Shown here one piece after another: positions 5,536-9,137 of a stretch of DNA of 9,137 nucleotides. The notes below the pieces were generated by a model, which saw nothing but the letters and a program-made list of their open reading frames with translations, did not search any database and was not told the DNA's origin. The translations under genes were made by a program, and so were the position numbers. Each line of letters opens with the position of its first letter. Position 1 is the first letter of the stretch. The DNA lies in the NCBI GenBank assembly GCA_027067015.1, contig JAMOMS010000195.1:1-9137 (forward strand), written 5' to 3'. This DNA comes from Campylobacterales bacterium (lineage in GTDB: Bacteria > Campylobacterota > Campylobacteria > Campylobacterales > Hydrogenimonadaceae).

Positions 5536-7070
5536 TTTAATCTCACTTTCAAGTCACCAAAATAGATCGCGTTTTTGGGACTTTTGTAGATTTTGTCAAT
5601 GTCGGCGTCGACACTATCACCAAACTTATTGGTAACGTGCTTGATATATTCGGTGATCTGTTTATCCGATGCCGCCACCAGGGAGAGCGTGAAGTTGTTG
5701 TCATCGTTTTGTACCCTGGTAACCCGCACGTCATACGCTTTCATTTCGTCAGAGAAGGCTTTGATTTTAGAGGCTTTCATCGGATATTCGACTTTTTTGT
5801 TGTAAACCGATGTAAGAACCTTCTGTTTTTTTACCAATGCGTCACGCTCTTGTGCCAGCTTTTGCTGGTAGGTCTGTTTCGTTTTTTGAAGCGCGTCAAT
5901 TTCATTACGCAAGGCGGTGGTCAGGGAGCGTAGTTTGCTCTCTTTGTCACGCAAAAGCACAATGGCCGCTTTGGTATAGTAGTCGTAGACATAGTTATAA
6001 ATGGGAACCGAAAGCGCCAACAAAACGGCCGCCGCCGATACCAGAATAAACTGCCCGCTTTTTCGTTTAGGAAACGGCGGTGGTCTGTAGAAAAGGGTAA
6101 AGTTGATATTCTCCAGTTCTGAAGGATCTGAAGAGAGAATTTCGGTAATACTCAGGTAATGAAATTGATCGATATACCAGTCATCGTGCCGAATACCGTA
6201 ATCAAAATCAAAATCAACGGCTTCTATACCCAGGTAGGTTTGGGCATACTCGTTAAGACCCAAAATGGGGCCTACAACCGAACCGATATAAAAAAGATCG
6301 ATCTTTTCAAGGTTATAGGCGCGCTTGGCATAGGTAAGAATGTCGTTGACATGCATGAAGATCTCGCTAAAGAGCTTCATGAGAATATCTTGGTAGTGAA
6401 TGTTAGATGTCTTTAACCCTTGCTCTTCAAGTATATTGTAAAAGGTCTCTTCATCTACCCGCTCTCCAAAGAGTTCACAAAAGCGCTCAAAAATATGCTC
6501 TAACGTAAATTTGATGGGTTTGGAGTAGATGTAGTTACCGTCTTGGTAAAGGGTGATAAAGGCATCTTCTTTGAAAAAATAGAGATATCCCTGCACGCCC
6601 GCGGAGGCAACGATATTGCGTTTATAGAGGCTTTTTATCAGTATGGGGCGCGGTATGATGTAGTCGATGAATTTAATTTCATCAACCGTATCGGCAAACG
6701 TTTCAAAAATAACGCTCGCTTCTGTCACAAAAACGTGAAAGAAGCGGGTATCTTGCGTTCGCATCTCCGGCGCTTCCGTAAAACGGATAATATATTCAAT
6801 CTCCTGATCCAGTCCAAGATCTTCGTAGGTTTTGATCTCAATAGTGTCTTGGAGATCCTCTTCCGGCACATTGGTGCTTACCTCAATGAGTGTAGAGATA
6901 AAGTCTTTGGAGGCAAGAGAGGAGACGGTAAGGTTCTTTTTCTCAAACTTTGGTTTCTTGAGTTGAGTGAGTGCGTTGTTTTGAAAAAGGTAATACGTTG
7001 ACTGGTATGTATTAACAGATAGTATATTGCGCTGAGCGTTTTTATTCTTGCTTGGAAAAAGAGTTTTCAT
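5532..7070 (-). CDS. PilM/PilN-like fused (GspL-like) platform protein
   Basis: This is the first gene of the pilus-like operon and encodes a 512-residue bitopic membrane protein. The N-terminal 335 residues are predicted cytoplasmic. They carry an actin-fold-like pattern near IDLFYIGSVVGPILGLNEYA (257-276), similar to the late glycine-rich region of PilM/MshI, but no clear nucleotide-binding signature. One membrane helix follows (about 340-362, after the basic PKRKSG), then a coiled coil (about 366-425) and a periplasmic ferredoxin-like region (about 430-510) of PilN type. This architecture, PilM-like cytoplasmic part plus PilN-like membrane part in one chain, is that of GspL, whereas MSHA and Pil systems usually use two genes. 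The ATG at 7070 has GAGGG (7081-7085) ten bases upstream. It overlaps the PilO-like gene by four bases. The N-terminal similarity is weak, so the M-like assignment is inference and the membrane and coiled-coil parts are firm. Confidence 0.8.
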   Translation of the reverse strand: MKTLFPSKNKNAQRNILSVNTYQSTYYLFQNNALTQLKKPKFEKKNLTVSSLASKDFISTLIEVSTNVPEEDLQDTIEIKTYEDLGLDQEIEYIIRFTEAPEMRTQDTRFFHVFVTEASVIFETFADTVDEIKFIDYIIPRPILIKSLYKRNIVASAGVQGYLYFFKEDAFITLYQDGNYIYSKPIKFTLEHIFERFCELFGERVDEETFYNILEEQGLKTSNIHYQDILMKLFSEIFMHVNDILTYAKRAYNLEKIDLFYIGSVVGPILGLNEYAQTYLGIEAVDFDFDYGIRHDDWYIDQFHYLSITEILSSDPSELENINFTLFYRPPPFPKRKSGQFILVSAAAVLLALSVPIYNYVYDYYTKAAIVLLRDKESKLRSLTTALRNEIDALQKTKQTYQQKLAQERDALVKKQKVLTSVYNKKVEYPMKASKIKAFSDEMKAYDVRVTRVQNDDNNFTLSLVAASDKQITEYIKHVTNKFGDSVDADIDKIYKSPKNAIYFGDLKVRLK

Positions 7071-7192
7071 GGCGATTTTTCCCTCTCTTTTACATTCTAT
7101 GCCTAATTCTAACGCGACTAATCTTAAAGATTCTTTCTAAAATTCAAATCTCCTAATGTCGGTAATACTCGTTGATATAAAGGTTAAAAAAT
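7071..7192 (-). promoter_or_regulatory. AT-rich spacer between era and the pilus-like operon, candidate promoter
   Basis: This is the only gap of any size in the window and no ORF or RNA gene is visible in it. On the minus strand a TAGAAT box (7094-7099) stands 23 bases before the ATG of the first operon gene and fits a sigma-70 -10 element. No good -35 box is found at the proper distance, which is common in Campylobacterota. A 13-bp palindrome (aatctt, a, aagatt; 7120-7132) lies upstream of the -10 box and could be an operator or chance. No hairpin plus U-run terminator follows era, so read-through from hslU-era into the operon is possible. Confidence 0.35.
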
Positions 7193-8092
7193 CTAATCAA
7201 AGAGGTAACCAATCTCTTCTAAAGCTTTGCGATCTTTGCTCCAGCCGTTTTTGACGGAGACAAAGAGTTCCAGGTAGATTTTTTTGCCGCAAAAAGCTTC
7301 CATCTTCAGCCTCGCGTCCCTGCCTATGCGTTTGATGGTACTGCCGCCTCGGCCCACGATGATCATCTTTTGGCTCTTTTTTTCGCAAATGATGGTGGCT
7401 TGCACCCGATCCAGGCGGGGGGACTCCTCAATCTTTTCGATCACCACGTCGGTTTCGTACGGGATTTCGTCGCTAAGATTGTCAAAGATCGATTCGCGTA
7501 TCAGCTCTTTGTAAATATCGCGGATATTGTCGGTGGTAAGAAGTTCGGGGTCGTAGAGCCAGGGGGAGGGGGGAAGGTGTTTGACAATTTCATCAAGCAG
7601 TTGCTCTTTGCCGACGTTTTTGGTAACAGAAAGCGGAACCAGCGCCAAGAAGCGATCCTGGAATGTCTGGTATTCGGCGATTTTTTTCAACAAAGCCGCC
7701 TGCGAGACTTCATCGATTTTGGTTAAAACCAGAATGTGGGGGCGGTTTTTGGTGTTGAGCTCCAAAAATTTTTCGTAATGGATCGTTTTGTCTTTGGCGG
7801 GGGCCAAAAAGAGCACCAAATCGCAGTCGCCTATGGCTTTGACGGCCTCTTGAAGCATGAATTTGTTAAGCAGGCGCTCCTTTTCGTGGATGCCGGGGGT
7901 ATCGACGAAGATAATCTGGGCATTCTCGTGCATGACGATGATGTTCATGCGCTTTCTGGTTGCCTGCGCCTTTTTGCTTACCATCGCCAGCTTCTCGCCC
8001 ACCAGCCAGTTGAGCATGGTACTTTTGCCCGCATTGGGCCGGCCCACGACGGCGACAAATCCCGCTTTGGTGCTAGAGGATGTATCGGGCAA
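7193..8092 (-). CDS. era: GTPase Era, 16S rRNA-binding ribosome assembly factor
   Basis: Era binds the 3' end of 16S rRNA and acts in maturation of the small ribosomal subunit. The GTPase domain shows G1 GRPNAGKS (17-24), a G2 region around QATRKRMNII (43-52), G3 DTPG (64-67) and G4 TKID (124-127). The G5 region is probably PLSVTK (153-158). The C-terminal KH domain carries IIVGRGGSTIKRIGRDAR (244-261) and ends in the usual way with KNGWSKDRKALEEIGYLFD. At 299 residues the length is normal. The start codon is TTG at 8092. A stop lies four codons further upstream in frame, and no ATG or GTG precedes the G1 motif in a suitable place. AGAGGA (8101-8106) is eight bases upstream. The gene overlaps the end of hslU by 20 bases, which suggests coupled translation. 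The hslU-era pairing is typical of Campylobacterota. Confidence 0.98.
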   Translation of the reverse strand: MPDTSSSTKAGFVAVVGRPNAGKSTMLNWLVGEKLAMVSKKAQATRKRMNIIVMHENAQIIFVDTPGIHEKERLLNKFMLQEAVKAIGDCDLVLFLAPAKDKTIHYEKFLELNTKNRPHILVLTKIDEVSQAALLKKIAEYQTFQDRFLALVPLSVTKNVGKEQLLDEIVKHLPPSPWLYDPELLTTDNIRDIYKELIRESIFDNLSDEIPYETDVVIEKIEESPRLDRVQATIICEKKSQKMIIVGRGGSTIKRIGRDARLKMEAFCGKKIYLELFVSVKNGWSKDRKALEEIGYLFD

Positions 8093-9137
8093 CGTCTTCG
8101 TCCTCTACTATATTATCAAGCTTTTCATGCACGTACTCGGCGGTGACGGTGTAGGTTTTGCCCTGCCACGCGTCGGCTTCAAAGCTGATCTCTTCAAGAA
8201 CCTTCTCTATAACCGTATGCAGGCGTCTGGCACCGATATCTTCGGTGCGTTCGTTGGCCAGGAAGCTAAGTTTTGCGATGGCTCTAAGCGCATCTTCCTC
8301 AAACTCAAGGCTCATGCCTTCAACGCCCAGCAGTGCCTGATACTGCTTGATAAGGGAGTTTTTGGGTTTGGTCAAGATCTCGTAAAGGGCCTCTTCGGTA
8401 AGGCTGTCAAGTTCTACGCGCAAAGGAAAGCGTCCCTGAAGCTCCGGGATCAGGTCACTGGGTTTGCTTACGTGAAAGGCGCCCGCGGCGATAAAGAGGA
8501 TATGATCGGTCTTGACCTGGCCCCATTTGGTATTGACACTGCTACCTTCGACGATGGGCAAGAGATCGCGCTGAACCCCCTCTTTGCTGGGGTCCTGGCG
8601 GCCGCTGTTTTGACTGCTGACGGCGATCTTGTCGATCTCGTCCAAAAAGATAATGCCCCCCTCCTGGGCTCGGCGCAGGGCCTCTTGCTTGATCTGCTCT
8701 TCGTCCAGCAGTTTTTCGCTAGCACTCTGGCGCAAGATCTCCTTGGCCTCTTTGACGCTGACCTCTTTTTTGTTTTGCTGATTGAGCGCGCCGAAGACTT
8801 TGGCCAACGACTCTTGCACCTTGCTCATCTCCGGTGGCATATTGCTCTCAATTTCTATGCGGGGGGCGGGCATTTCGATCTCTATTTTACGATCGTCCAG
8901 CTCCCCTTTGCGCAGTTTTTCGCGCATCCGCTCAAAGCTGGTTTGGTACTCGGCCTTTTTGTGCTCCGGCGCCCCGGAGGGCAGGGGAGGCAGAAGCGTT
9001 TCGATAATCATTTTTTCGACATACTCGTCGATATCGCGCGATTTGAGCTCTTTTTGCTCCTGGGTAACGAGGTTGATCGAGGTGGCTACCAGATCACGCA
9101 CCATCGACTCCACATCCCGGCCCACAAAGCCCACTTC
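8073..9137 (-). CDS. hslU: ATP-dependent protease ATPase subunit HslU, C-terminal 354 residues (5' end outside window)
   Basis: HslU (ClpY) is the AAA+ unfoldase ring that feeds proteins into the HslV peptidase. The visible part begins at EVGFVGRDVESMVRDL, a conserved HslU segment just after the region that follows Walker A. The roughly 90 missing N-terminal residues, including Walker A, lie past the right edge. Numbering from the first visible residue, the charged insertion (I) domain covers about 25-150. Walker B is IIFLDEID (162-169), the sensor-1 strand is HILFIAAGAF (212-221), the arginine-finger segment is LQGRFP (233-238) and the sensor-2 helix is GARRLHTV (302-309). The C-terminus, DVARYIL, resembles the E. 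coli HslU tail that docks into HslV. The codon at 9134 is an internal GTG, not the start. hslV is expected just upstream, outside the window. The sequence looks intact and functional. Confidence 0.98.
   Translation of the reverse strand, partial: EVGFVGRDVESMVRDLVATSINLVTQEQKELKSRDIDEYVEKMIIETLLPPLPSGAPEHKKAEYQTSFERMREKLRKGELDDRKIEIEMPAPRIEIESNMPPEMSKVQESLAKVFGALNQQNKKEVSVKEAKEILRQSASEKLLDEEQIKQEALRRAQEGGIIFLDEIDKIAVSSQNSGRQDPSKEGVQRDLLPIVEGSSVNTKWGQVKTDHILFIAAGAFHVSKPSDLIPELQGRFPLRVELDSLTEEALYEILTKPKNSLIKQYQALLGVEGMSLEFEEDALRAIAKLSFLANERTEDIGARRLHTVIEKVLEEISFEADAWQGKTYTVTAEYVHEKLDNIVEDEDVARYIL
8101..8106 (-). promoter_or_regulatory. Ribosome binding site of era, inside hslU
   Basis: AGAGGA on the minus strand lies eight bases before the TTG start of era and within the last codons of hslU. 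It supports the TTG start, for which no ATG alternative exists. Confidence 0.7.

Noticed and set aside
7120..7132. Palindrome as an RNA hairpin
   Set aside because: The spacer is one base and the stem is six weak pairs, so a stable hairpin is unlikely. It was kept only as a possible protein-binding site.
7141..7192. Terminator after era
   Set aside because: There are A/T runs but no stable stem of inverted repeats before a T-run on the minus strand.
7736..8146. 136-codon plus-strand open frame across era and hslU
   Set aside because: It is antisense to two confident housekeeping genes, with composition expected of an antisense shadow.

Overview
The window most likely comes from a Campylobacterota (Epsilonproteobacteria) genome, perhaps a free-living Sulfurovum- or Sulfurimonas-like lineage. 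The grounds are the end-to-end hslU-era pair (typically hslV-hslU-era in this phylum) and a low-to-mid GC, overlap-rich operon of type IV pilus / type II secretion parts of the MSHA/Cts style. The genus is inference. All ten genes lie on the minus strand, so transcription runs from high to low coordinates.

Layout in transcription order. (1) 9137-8073: hslU, the unfoldase of the HslUV protease, with its 5' end outside the window. (2) 8092-7193: era, the ribosome-assembly GTPase, starting at a TTG codon inside the end of hslU. (3) 7192-7071: a 122-bp AT-rich gap, the only substantial non-coding stretch, with a weak candidate promoter and a 13-bp palindrome. (4) 7070-1: eight tightly packed genes, mostly overlapping, for one envelope-spanning machine. 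They are a PilM/PilN-like (GspL-like) bitopic platform protein, a PilO-like protein, a PilP/MshK/GspC-like periplasmic protein, an MshL/PilQ-type secretin, an ExeA/MshM-type AAA ATPase, an MshN-like membrane-anchored TPR protein, an unrecognised exported 188-residue protein, and the N-terminal part of a GspE/PilB/MshE-type assembly ATPase that runs off the left edge.

How the genes work together: the M/N-like, O-like and P-like proteins would form the inner-membrane platform and alignment complex. That complex connects the cytoplasmic assembly ATPase to the outer-membrane secretin, while the ExeA-like ATPase and the TPR protein probably help secretin assembly or energise the complex. The gene order resembles the MSHA pilus cluster and, as I recall it, the Campylobacter jejuni cts natural-transformation cluster (secretin, P-type ATPase, small membrane protein, E, F). 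DNA uptake is therefore a serious alternative to a surface pilus or protein secretion. No pilin, PilC/GspF-like platform protein or prepilin peptidase is inside the window, so the substrate cannot be decided here.

I saw no tRNA, rRNA, CRISPR, insertion sequence or convincing terminator. The system is a lineage-specific version of a known machine. Its least explained parts are the 188-residue protein, the fused M/N protein and the degenerate N-terminal domain of the assembly ATPase.
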